Part shown: piece by piece, positions 7,569-15,105 of the stretch | Position numbering within the stretch: position 1 is the stretch's first letter | How the letters are laid out: every line of letters starts with the position of its first letter | Assembly (NCBI RefSeq): GCF_019511445.1 | Contig: NZ_JAEUAN010000035.1 | Span: forward strand, 1-45,189 | DNA: 45,189 bases | Direction of reading: 5' to 3' | From: Aliirhizobium wenxiniae | Lineage (GTDB): Bacteria; Pseudomonadota; Alphaproteobacteria; Rhizobiales; Rhizobiaceae | Notes under the pieces: generated by a model | What the model saw: only the letters and a program-made list of their open reading frames with translations | Database searches by the model: none | What the model was told of the DNA's origin: nothing | Translations under genes and position numbers: made by a program

Positions 7569-7850
7569 TTAATGCCTCGTTTCGGTAAACTCGCGCTCTA
7601 CCTCGGACAGAAGCCGCACCGCCTCGATAACAGTCACTGCCGCTCCGTCGAGGTCTGCCGCGATCGTCGTATGATCGCGCTCAATTCGCTCGCCAAGGAC
7701 TTCCATATCCTTCCAACGAGGGTAGGACGCGGCGCGCGATGCCATTGCCTTGTAACGCAAACTCTTGCTCAATTCCTGTAAGACCGCATCGCGCTCGGAT
7801 ATATCCATTTGCGAGAAGGTCTTTCGACCCGATTCAAACTGGCCTGCCAT
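7569..7850 (-). CDS. hypothetical helical protein, 93 residues
   Basis: Begins MAGQFESGRKTFSQMD after a good AAGGAG site nine bases upstream. It is charged and helical throughout, without cysteine or membrane segment. Convergent to the preceding membrane protein with a 12-base gap. No family recognised. Confidence 0.5.
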   Translation of the reverse strand: MAGQFESGRKTFSQMDISERDAVLQELSKSLRYKAMASRAASYPRWKDMEVLGERIERDHTTIAADLDGAAVTVIEAVRLLSEVEREFTETRH

Positions 7851-7989
7851 ACGCTACACTCCTTGGAGAGTTAGTGGAATCCAACTTAATTCAAGGCCAT
7901 AGATTCCGCGCATTTCAGATGTTACTAATCCGTTAATCTGACATTGACTACAGCTTCATTGGAACAGCGACGCGGCCTGCTATCCGACT

Positions 7990-8415
7990 ATGTGTCGGCA
8001 GATGATCAAAAATGATGATTGGCTCAGAGCTGCCGAAGAGTGCGGTAGCTTTCGACGCATGTACGCGTTGGCAAAAGAGATTTCGAGCGAAAGCGAAGAT
8101 CCAGGTGTGCGCCGTGCCGCCGCCCGGGTCGTGCAGATCCTTGAACCTGTCATAGACCTGCCGCTTGCCACCGCGAAGCAGCTGCAAGAGGGCAGGCGGC
8201 GTTTCGGCGTGCTCGTGAATGTCTTGGGTGACGTGAGGGAAAACGGGAACAAGTTACCCCTATCGTCGGTTGTGGCGCCTCATGACATCATGAAGAGGGT
8301 CAATCATGTCAAACAGGAGCGGGTCGCGCACAGGATCGCGCCAAAGTCGCCGGCGGACAGGAACATGAAGTTCGTTACGAGGCAGACAAGGAAAACGTTT
8401 CAAAGGACGCGGTGA
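7990..8415 (+). CDS. possible hypothetical protein, 141 residues (weak)
   Basis: An open frame beginning MCRQMIKNDDWLRAAEE. The first about 95 residues have normal amphipathic composition (EISSESEDPGVRRAAARVV), but there is no ribosome binding site, and the last 40 codons overlap in another frame the more convincing DUF3606 gene at 8306-8483. I keep it as a possible gene whose true end may be earlier or whose C-terminus is frameshifted. Confidence 0.3.
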   Translation: MCRQMIKNDDWLRAAEECGSFRRMYALAKEISSESEDPGVRRAAARVVQILEPVIDLPLATAKQLQEGRRRFGVLVNVLGDVRENGNKLPLSSVVAPHDIMKRVNHVKQERVAHRIAPKSPADRNMKFVTRQTRKTFQRTR

Positions 8416-8483
8416 AAGATGCCGTGCATGAAGTCGGCAACAGCCGTTCCAAGGTTGAGGCTGAGCTGGATCGTAAGAAGTGA
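8306..8483 (+). pseudogene. DUF3606-like small protein, frameshifted near the start
   Basis: From about 8310 a frame reads QDRAKVAGGQEHEVRYEAD and ends VEAELDRKK, matching the DUF3606 pattern (a small protein with an xxEVRYxxxK core and GNSRxKVEAEL end). That frame has no start codon. An ATG at 8306, preceded by AGAGGG, starts one frame away: ATGTCAAACAGG becomes correct if one A is restored in the A run. So this is either a broken gene or an uncalled base. The stop TGA overlaps the ATG of the next small gene. Confidence 0.5.
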
Positions 8484-8656
8484 TGGCGTCGGCCGATCGG
8501 TCTTCCTCCGACTTTATCCGCCTGGCATCCAGCGCCATGGTGCGCAGCGCGTTGCAAAGCCACCCTTCGCGCCAGCCACCGCCCAATGACGGCGACTTTG
8601 CCGCCCTTCTCACCCGTTTGAGTGGGGCGGAAAAATCCCGACATCAGGACCGCTAG
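8483..8656 (+). CDS. hypothetical protein, 57 residues
   Basis: Starts MASADRSSSDFIRLASSA at an ATG that shares a base with the stop of the DUF3606 gene (TGATG), and ends at TAG 8654-8656. It has two short amphipathic helices separated by a proline-rich turn. No family recognised; the coupled start is the main support. Confidence 0.4.
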   Translation: MASADRSSSDFIRLASSAMVRSALQSHPSRQPPPNDGDFAALLTRLSGAEKSRHQDR

Positions 8657-8724
8657 GGGGCAAAGCAGCCTTGTCCGCCAACGTTTGCCGTTCCAGAGTA
8701 TCCATCCGGCGTAGGCCGCACCGT

Positions 8725-9054
8725 TTATGATTTTGGCTGGTCTGCCATGATGCGCTCGATCTTTTCCTGGTCGCATTGCTCGTCTGCAAGGAACTGGCGA
8801 ACGCCTCCCTCCCAGGTGCGGATATCGGCGAGGAATTCTTTTAGACTCTCGACGCCCCGGTCGGTGAATGTCGTGATGCCCTCTTCGCTGCCGTCATGGG
8901 CATGGATCATCTCACCATAGTCGATATTGTCGGAGTTGCTGGCGATTTCCTGGATGAGTTCGAGGCTTTCGCCGGTCAGCACAGCGACGTAGCCGATCGT
9001 GTAGACATGCGTCGGGTCACCGCCCAGGTTCGAGTCCAAGCACATTTTGAACAT
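8725..9054 (-). CDS. hypothetical acidic protein, 109 residues, altered N-terminus
   Basis: The main body (from about residue 15, HVYTIGYVAVLTGESLEL) is a plausible globular acidic protein. The first 13 codons are antisense to the DUF1349 remnant on the other strand, so the native start has probably been lost when the two genes were joined near 9010. No domain recognised, and I cannot say if the chimeric start is used. Confidence 0.45.
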   Translation of the reverse strand: MFKMCLDSNLGGDPTHVYTIGYVAVLTGESLELIQEIASNSDNIDYGEMIHAHDGSEEGITTFTDRGVESLKEFLADIRTWEGGVRQFLADEQCDQEKIERIMADQPKS

Positions 9055-9429
9055 CTCTACGACCAGGCTGGCCTCATGGTCAGGCTCGACGAAAGACGTT
9101 GGGTCAAGACCGGTATCGAGTTCTCGGACGGATATGGATTGTTAGGCAGTGTGTTGACGGATGGAGTATCCGACTGGGCAACGGGGCGGTACGAGGGAAA
9201 CCCATCAGATTTCTGGATAAGGGTGACCGTCCAGAGCGGCGTTCTGAGAATACAAGCTTCAGGCGATGGGCAGATTTGGCCCTTGGTCCGCCTCTGCCCA
9301 TTCCCAGAAGCGAATCGCTATCTAGTTGGTCCAATGTGCTGCACGCCCGAACGTGCAGGCTTGAAGGTGAGATTTAGTGAGTGGCGATTGGGTCAGGCCT
9401 TGGGCAAAGACCTTCACGACCTGACATAG
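9016..9429 (+). pseudogene. DUF1349 protein, 5'-truncated
   Basis: The frame from about 9016 reads VTAQVRVQAHFEHLYDQAGL and continues with MVRLDERRWVKTGIEF and GPMCCTPERAGLKVRFSEW to the end at 9429. This is the characteristic C-terminal two thirds of DUF1349 (YesU-like, concanavalin-type beta-sandwich). About 60 N-terminal residues are missing; the open frame upstream to 8896 is antisense to the neighbouring minus-strand gene. No start or ribosome binding site is visible at the junction, so it is likely dead. Confidence 0.7.
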
Positions 9430-9621
9430 CTGCATTACCCGATGACTTGGCGTCACGGCGACCCGATCAATGCTAAACGTCTTCTTCTGGCATCCGGTAT
9501 CGTAGTTGTGATGCGACCGCCTGGTATTTAACCTCTCACGAATGCATAAAACGGCCAGTTGGCGCTGGTGTCTGATGCGTAGGTATCGGTGCTTTTGCTG
9601 AATTACATTGAGGAGTTGAAG

Positions 9622-10080
9622 TTGATTACGATCAGGATGGCTACGGAAGCAGATCTCCCGGACATCGTTCAAATGCTTGCAGATGACGAACTAGGGGCAG
9701 TCCGCGAGGTAATCCAGCTTCCACTTTCTCAGGCGTATCTCGACGCTTTCGCTAAGATCAAGGACGATCCAAACCAGTTCTTAGCGATCGGTGAGATGGA
9801 TGGGGTGCCCGTTGCCACCCTTCAAGTCTCGATCATTCCAACTCTTGCGCGCTCCGGCGCTCTACGTGGGCAGATAGAGGGTGTTCGAGTGGCCCGGAGT
9901 CATAGGGGCTACGGACTGGGCCATGCTGTTTTTGAATGGGCGATCGACTACTGTCGTCAGCGCGGGTGCGAACTGGTGCAGTTAACCAGCGATAAGTCCC
10001 GCGAAGATGCTCACCGGTTTTATGAAAACCTCGGCTTTGTGCCAAGTCATACAGGCTTCAAATTGGTCATCACTCAATAG
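9622..10080 (+). CDS. GNAT-family N-acetyltransferase
   Basis: The 152-residue product has the GNAT fold signature: N-terminal strand ITIRMATEADLPDIV, and the acetyl-CoA pyrophosphate loop VARSHRGYGLG followed by the helix AVFEWAIDYC, then the C-terminal FYENLGF strand. It transfers an acetyl group from acetyl-CoA to an unknown amine. The chosen start is TTG at 9622, six bases after GAGGAG; the GTG at 9589 has no ribosome binding site. The gene looks intact among fragments. Confidence 0.85.
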   Translation: MITIRMATEADLPDIVQMLADDELGAVREVIQLPLSQAYLDAFAKIKDDPNQFLAIGEMDGVPVATLQVSIIPTLARSGALRGQIEGVRVARSHRGYGLGHAVFEWAIDYCRQRGCELVQLTSDKSREDAHRFYENLGFVPSHTGFKLVITQ

Positions 10081-10125
10081 TCCCGGCACATCAATTCCTC
10101 TCACCCCTTCACAGGCACAGCTACA

Positions 10126-10537
10126 ATGAACAAATCTCTCCTGAAGCCTCGATTGAACAACGGCGTTGCTGAGTTCCCCGTTCACCATATGCGTGGCGGC
10201 ACCTCGACAGGTCTGGTGCTGTGGGATGAGTTTCTGCCGGAAAACCTCGAACTGCGCGAGGAACTTCTGCGCCATCTTATGGGCGTGCCTTTAAGCGGAC
10301 CGCTGAAGGGCAACCGGCAGATCACAGGCTTGGGCCGAGGCACTGCAACCAGTAACAAGGTCTTCATCGTGAAGGGCGGGCGCGATGACCCTACGATATT
10401 GGAGACTACCTTCGCGCAACTTGCCAGTGATCACGGAAACATTGATTGGAGCGTTAACTGTGGGAATATGTCGTCCGCCCTCCCGCTTTGGGCAGCTGAT
10501 ACTGGGTTCATCACGGTAAAACCTGGCGAAGAGGTTG
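10126..10537 (+). pseudogene. PrpF-type isomerase, N-terminal fragment
   Basis: The first about 137 residues have the PrpF / 4-oxalomesaconate tautomerase pattern: VHHMRGGTSTGLVLW near the N-terminus and SVNCGNMSSALPLW at about residues 108-121. The family is normally about 360-390 residues and catalyses aconitate or mesaconate-type isomerisation. At about 10535 the sequence changes into an ftsI-like gene in another frame, so two thirds of the protein is missing. The frame continues to 10698 by chance only. Confidence 0.7.
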
Positions 10538-11011
10538 ACGCCGCTGCAGACCGCTATGGCAGGTGCCGCCTTGATGAATGGATGACAATTGTTCTCGCCG
10601 AAGTTTCTACACTCAGACGAAATATCTCCCCGTGGAACACAGATAATCAAACCCGAAACAAGCGCAGCGATGCGTTATTTGTTCAAGTGGAACGGTGAGA
10701 AAGGATCAGGGCGAAATGCGCAAGTGTCTGGATACAACGTGGGCGGCAAAACAGGTACTGCCGATAAGGTTGTCAACGGCAGGTATGCTTCACACCTTAA
10801 CTTCAACGCCTTCTTGGCCGGCTTTCCAATCGACCACCCGCGCTACGTTGTTCTGACAATCATCGACGCTCCACTCACAGGGGAGAAAGGTGGTAGAACA
10901 GCCGCTTACACCGCCGCCCCTATGGTGAAAGAAATAATCGCTCGATCAGCTTCGCTACTGGGAGTGCAGCCTACCTTTGGCGATACTCGGAATCTCCTCA
11001 TCAACTATTGA
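10538..11011 (+). pseudogene. FtsI-like class B penicillin-binding protein, C-terminal fragment
   Basis: The frame reads TPLQTAMAGAALMNG, stop TGA at 10583, then QLFSPKFLHSDEISPRG and onward with the transpeptidase KTG box (VGGKTGTADK) and the typical end of FtsI. The TGA replaces a glycine codon (GGA expected in the NGG motif), a point mutation. The catalytic serine (SxxK) and SxN motif are absent because only the C-terminal third is present. The fragment is joined directly to a prpF start. It must derive from a chromosomal cell-division or ftsI-like gene. Confidence 0.75.
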
Positions 11012-11086
11012 GCGACTTTGCAGCGGATCAAATGCGTCACTTACTGAAGGCACTGAGCGATCTCCATCCGGTCAGCTCCTGTGCCC

Positions 11087-11102
11087 AAGGACGAAGGTCC
11101 TT
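11087..11102 (+). terminator. small hairpin, terminator-like
   Basis: AAGGAC-GAAG-GTCCTT, perfect six-base stem with a four-base loop, 75 bases after the ftsI remnant. No T tract. It is the only structure seen in the 271-base gap before the response regulator. Confidence 0.3.
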
Positions 11103-11282
11103 CTAACTATTACAGAGTTCAAGAACTCATCGCTTCGTACCGCTTTCATTTTTAAAAAACCCAATTAGGATCTCGTTCTCGAACAAGGAGCGCCAACCGA
11201 CGTTTTCGTGGCCCACCCAGCCCCGACTTTGATAAATGCACCCCGTCGCCACCCGACTGATTGCTCGGGCAGAGTCGGGTCG

Positions 11283-11663
11283 TCACGTTCTGACGATCTC
11301 CTCGATGTGCTTGAGCAAGCGATTTGGGTCGAACGGCTTCGTGATGAACAGGCTGTTTTCGGGCATTTCGTCCAGTTCGATTTTTCGCATACCGGACGTG
11401 ACCAGAAGTACGGTCGGCGGGTAACGGTCGCGGATGTAGTGTGCCAGTTTCATCCCGTCCATTGAACCAGGCATCTGGACATCTGTTAGAACAACACGGA
11501 TCGAATCGTGTGCCTCAAGAATGGCGATCGCCTCGTCCGCGTCAGCAGCATCGTAGACATGGTAACCAGCGTCCATGAAAAAGTCCGCCAGGTCGAAACG
11601 CAGGATCGCCTCGTCGTCGACGATGAGGATCGAATGGGTGTTGAACAGTTTACTCTGCCCCAT
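11283..11663 (-). CDS. single-domain response regulator (CheY-like)
   Basis: The 126-residue protein is a lone receiver domain: acidic pocket Asp16-Asp17, phosphoacceptor Asp61 (VLTDVQMPG), conserved Thr/Ser at 89-90 and Lys109 (ITKPFD). No output domain is present, so it acts by protein contact or as a phosphate relay or sink. It begins two bases after the stop of the HWE kinase gene, which makes it the likely partner of that kinase. Small receivers paired with HWE kinases are common in Rhizobiaceae. Confidence 0.9.
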   Translation of the reverse strand: MGQSKLFNTHSILIVDDEAILRFDLADFFMDAGYHVYDAADADEAIAILEAHDSIRVVLTDVQMPGSMDGMKLAHYIRDRYPPTVLLVTSGMRKIELDEMPENSLFITKPFDPNRLLKHIEEIVRT

Positions 11664-11665
11664 AT

Positions 11666-13501
11666 TCAGCTTTCCAGACTTCCAGCCGCGTCAAGCGGAC
11701 AATCGATTTCAAAACGAAGACCTGTCGTTCGATACTCGAGCTTTGCCTCGCCTTTAAAATAGGCTCTCAGCGATCTTTCGATCATGGTTGAACCGAAGCC
11801 TCGGCGAGAGGGTGGCTGAACCGGCGGCCCACCAACCTCTTCCCACAACAGCTTCAGTCTCGGTCCATTTCCGTCATCAGCCTCGCCAGCAGACCAGGTC
11901 AAGCGTACTTTTCCGGTCTCGTTTGACAGAGCGCCATATTTCGCCGCGTTCGTGGCAAGTTCATGGAGCGCGAGTGCAAATGCCATTGCGGCCTGCGGAT
12001 GCAAGACAAGCTCGGGTCCGTCAATGATGATGCGGTCGCCAATATCGGCGTGATGTCCAAGCACGGTGCGGACAAGCTGGTGAATTCCGGCCGACGACCA
12101 CTCGTTTGCCGTCAGAACACTTGCAGCCTCTCCAAGCGCGACGAGCCGCGACATCAACGCGGTGTTTGCAGAAGCAAGGTCTTGCGATTGCCTGAGGGTT
12201 TGTGATGCGACGGACTGGACTACCGACAAGACGTTCTTGAGCCTGTGGCTCAGCTCGTCATTCAGCAGACGCTGTCGCGCCTCGGCGTTTTTTCGTTCTG
12301 TGAAGTCGCGGGTGACCGTGCCATAGCCGACGAGCTTGCCATCGGTATCGGACACTGGGAATACGTTGTACAGAACAGGGATAAGCTGGCCCGTCAAGAA
12401 GTGCCGAAACGACAGCTCACCGATCCAGTGCCCCTTTTCGGCGACGGCCGGAAGGACTTCCTTTTCCACCTGCGAGGCCTCGGCTGGCGGGAAGAAATCC
12501 GTGACATGCACCCTGCCCAACCGCTCCCTCGACAGGCCGACCATGTTAAGGGCGGCGTCATTGAGGAAGTACACGGTGCCATCCAGATCGGCCATGCCGA
12601 CAAAATCCGTCGTTGTTTCGACAATCCGGCCGAGCTGGCGATGTTGCTCTTCGTTGTAGCGTGACGCTGTAATATCGCGGGACACCGAGAGAATTTGCTT
12701 CGGCTGGCCGTCAACACCTAGGATCGGACTAACCGCCACATCCCACCATTTCTCGGTCCCTCCCATAGTACTTGCCCTGGCAATGAAGCTGCTGGACTGT
12801 CCCTTCCTTGCGGCCTTTACTGCCGCCTCAGCCTGGACGTTGCCCGCACCATTCCAGAAAGCGGGCCACGGACATCCGGAGATTGCATTGAAGTCGCTCA
12901 CTTCCATGACCTTTTGTCCGCCCTCGGACATGAAAGTCAGCCGTCCATCCAGATCAAGCACCTTGATACAGTCGGTCGAGCTAGCCAGCACACTAGCCAG
13001 AAACGCTTCTCGCTCCCCGAGCAAAATATTTGTCTCGGCATTCGTTTCCGTTAGACCCCGGTTGCGCGCGAAGGTATAGCGCAGCTCTCCCACGAGAACC
13101 GCAAGTCCCACGACCACGAGAAGGAACAGGATGCTGCCCGCCCATTGCGGGCCGGTCATCCAGAACGCATTGTCGGAGCTTCCGATCGTGAAGCCCGCGA
13201 CAATCGCCGCAAGCACGCTGGCGAAAACCCCCGCGTCGCGGCTCAACAACAGAGCGCTTGCTATGATCACCGGTATGAAGAAAAGCCACGGCACAAGCTC
13301 GGTGATGAAAAGACCTCTGACGAGGCCAACCACGAGCACAGCCACGGTCACAATTGCGAACTGACGCGACAACGAAAAGCGGTTTGCAATGGACCAGGCC
13401 AGCGCCTTATCAAGGGTAGCGGAATGTTTCAGAATTGGGTCCTCGGCCACGTATAGCGGGCATATGGGGCAGCTGTCGGTCAATGGAAGATAAGCGTGCA
13501 A
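11666..13501 (-). CDS. membrane-bound PAS-PAS HWE histidine kinase
   Basis: The 611-residue protein has four or so hydrophobic helices at about residues 48-140 (DUF4118/MASE-like sensor membrane region), two PAS domains (about 165-285 and 290-405) and a C-terminal HWE kinase core: His419 in NDELSHRLKN, the HELATNAAKYGAL N-box near 512-524 and the WEEVGGP motif. HWE kinases are common in rhizobia and phosphorylate CheY-like or PhyR-type receivers. The start is uncertain: TTG at 13501 is the first codon; GTG 17 codons later is an alternative, neither with a strong ribosome binding site. It is followed after two bases by its probable partner receiver. Confidence 0.9.
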   Translation of the reverse strand: MHAYLPLTDSCPICPLYVAEDPILKHSATLDKALAWSIANRFSLSRQFAIVTVAVLVVGLVRGLFITELVPWLFFIPVIIASALLLSRDAGVFASVLAAIVAGFTIGSSDNAFWMTGPQWAGSILFLLVVVGLAVLVGELRYTFARNRGLTETNAETNILLGEREAFLASVLASSTDCIKVLDLDGRLTFMSEGGQKVMEVSDFNAISGCPWPAFWNGAGNVQAEAAVKAARKGQSSSFIARASTMGGTEKWWDVAVSPILGVDGQPKQILSVSRDITASRYNEEQHRQLGRIVETTTDFVGMADLDGTVYFLNDAALNMVGLSRERLGRVHVTDFFPPAEASQVEKEVLPAVAEKGHWIGELSFRHFLTGQLIPVLYNVFPVSDTDGKLVGYGTVTRDFTERKNAEARQRLLNDELSHRLKNVLSVVQSVASQTLRQSQDLASANTALMSRLVALGEAASVLTANEWSSAGIHQLVRTVLGHHADIGDRIIIDGPELVLHPQAAMAFALALHELATNAAKYGALSNETGKVRLTWSAGEADDGNGPRLKLLWEEVGGPPVQPPSRRGFGSTMIERSLRAYFKGEAKLEYRTTGLRFEIDCPLDAAGSLES

Positions 13502-13844
13502 GATCGCGGGCTTCTTCGCAAGAGCAGTTCAAGCTAAAGCTTCTAGCATTCTCTCATCACAACGGTGCGGTATTTCACGGGCCTGTGCTGCTTTCTCAGG
13601 ATTATTGCAGATGTCGCCCGTACCACCATCCCGCTTGCACCGTTGAAGCCAAAGCAATGTCAGGCGAAGGTCACAGAAAGCGGTCTGAAACAACGTAATT
13701 GCCCAAAGCGCACCTATGCCACGCTTATTGGTCCTGAGCGGAACGTGGCGATCGAAGTGACGCAAAGCCGCTGTGCGGCTGAAGCAAACACCGTACAATT
13801 TTTAGGCTGAAGTCGAAAGAATTTCGAAGCGTAAAGGCTGTGGC
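13502..13844. other. intergenic stretch, no gene supported
   Basis: Two overlapping open frames on opposite strands (13529-13798 minus, 13565-13810 plus) exist, but neither has a ribosome binding site or a protein-like composition. The kinase promoter should lie in the left part. I see no repeat or hairpin of note. Confidence 0.4.
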
Positions 13845-15032
13845 TCACAGATGCTTATCGATAATTACGTCGCGGGAAAGATCGTGCAGACCTGTCGCTC
13901 CCAGTAGAGCCATGTTCCGACTGATCTCCGATTTAAGAATTTCGGCCGCCTTTCGCACACCATCAGCCCCGCCTACTGCGGCTGCGTAGAGGAAAGGCCG
14001 CCCGACAAACACGAAACTGGCCCCAATAGCGAGCGCCTTTACAATATCCGTGCCGCGGCGGAAGCCGCCATCGATCATAACCGGAATTCGACCATCGATC
14101 CTCGCTACGATGTCCGGTAGCACTTGCAGCGGGGAGGCCGTTCCGTCGAGCTGGCGCCCGCCGTGATTGGAAAGAATGATACCGTCCGCCCCGGCGTCTG
14201 CTGCGTGAGCCGCGTCCTCCGGATGCATGATCCCCTTTACGACGAGATTGCCATTCCAGTGGCTGCGGATCCGCTCGAGATGGCTCCAGTCGAGATGATC
14301 TTTTTTTCCGAAGTCACGCATAACGTTGGAGGCAATGATCGGAGCGCCTCGCGTCGCATAGGAGTTTTCGAAATGCGGGATGCCGTGACGAACAATCGAT
14401 TTCAGAAATGTTCCAATTGCCCAGCGAGGATGAGAAATGCCTTCCCAGGCAAGGCGCAAGCTCGGGCGGAGCGGCGTGGAAAACCCGGCACGAACATTGT
14501 TCTCACGATTGGCAAGCGCCGCCGTGTCGACAGTGAGTACCAATGTTTTGAAACCTGCCCCGGCTACACGATCGATGAGCGCATCGATCCGGTCGTTCTC
14601 GCCCGGAAGATAGGCTTGGAACCAGGTTCCAGGGGCAACCTTTGCGACATCTTCCATCCGGATCAACGAAGATCCGCTCATAATCGCGGCAATCCCGGTC
14701 TCTGCGGCGCCTTCCGCAAGAATGATGTCACCCCGATATGCCATCAAGGCACTGATCCCCATCGGAGCGATGCCGAAGGGTGCCTGGTAGCGGATCCCGA
14801 AAAGCGTCGTCTCCATGGTTCGGCCGGAGACGTTGCGTAGAACCCGCGGCCGGAAGGCAAAACGATCGAAAGCCTCGGAATTTTGCCGAAGCGATGAATT
14901 CGTCTCGCTGGCACCGGCAATATAACCAAACAGTGGCCGCGGAAGATGTCGGCGCGCCGTCTTTTCGAAATCGTCGAGACTAAGGACTCCGGACAGGCCG
15001 CGTACCCGGGCAGTGTTTCTTGATCCAGGCAC
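13845..15032 (-). CDS. FMN-dependent 2-hydroxyacid oxidase/dehydrogenase
   Basis: The 395-residue TIM-barrel protein belongs to the family of L-lactate dehydrogenase (LldD), glycolate oxidase and mandelate dehydrogenase, which oxidise (S)-2-hydroxyacids to 2-oxoacids with FMN. Key residues are visible: FGYIAGA near the N-terminus, FGIAPMG, the FMN lysine in LVVKGI (Lys267), the catalytic His290 and substrate Arg293 in SNHGGRQLD, and GGFRRGTDIVKAL for phosphate binding. I chose GTG at 15032 because GAGAGG lies six bases before it; the TTG at 15065 abuts a strong hairpin and has no ribosome binding site. It is the last gene of the IclR-TctCBA operon, so its substrate is probably the imported acid. 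Confidence 0.9.
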   Translation of the reverse strand: MPGSRNTARVRGLSGVLSLDDFEKTARRHLPRPLFGYIAGASETNSSLRQNSEAFDRFAFRPRVLRNVSGRTMETTLFGIRYQAPFGIAPMGISALMAYRGDIILAEGAAETGIAAIMSGSSLIRMEDVAKVAPGTWFQAYLPGENDRIDALIDRVAGAGFKTLVLTVDTAALANRENNVRAGFSTPLRPSLRLAWEGISHPRWAIGTFLKSIVRHGIPHFENSYATRGAPIIASNVMRDFGKKDHLDWSHLERIRSHWNGNLVVKGIMHPEDAAHAADAGADGIILSNHGGRQLDGTASPLQVLPDIVARIDGRIPVMIDGGFRRGTDIVKALAIGASFVFVGRPFLYAAAVGGADGVRKAAEILKSEISRNMALLGATGLHDLSRDVIIDKHL

Positions 15033-15066
15033 GGCTGGCCTCTCTAGGTTGATGCTAGATAGCAAT

Positions 15067-15090
15067 TGCGGCCGACAGAAGCCGGCCGCA
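15067..15090 (-). terminator. intercistronic hairpin between tctA and the oxidase gene
   Basis: Perfect eight-base stem TGCGGCCG / CGGCCGCA with an eight-base loop in the 73-base gap between tctA and the oxidase. There is no T tract, so it is more likely to stabilise or attenuate the operon mRNA than to end it. Confidence 0.45.
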
Positions 15091-15105
15091 TTGAGTCCGA
15101 TGATG

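Noticed and set aside
8375..8776. 133-codon minus-strand frame around 8.4-8.8 kb
   Set aside because: Opposite to the DUF3606 and 57-residue genes; Arg/His-rich shadow composition.
13529..13810. Two overlapping open frames (89 codons minus, 81 codons plus) in the gap before the oxidase gene
   Set aside because: No ribosome binding sites, no motifs, and the two contradict each other.
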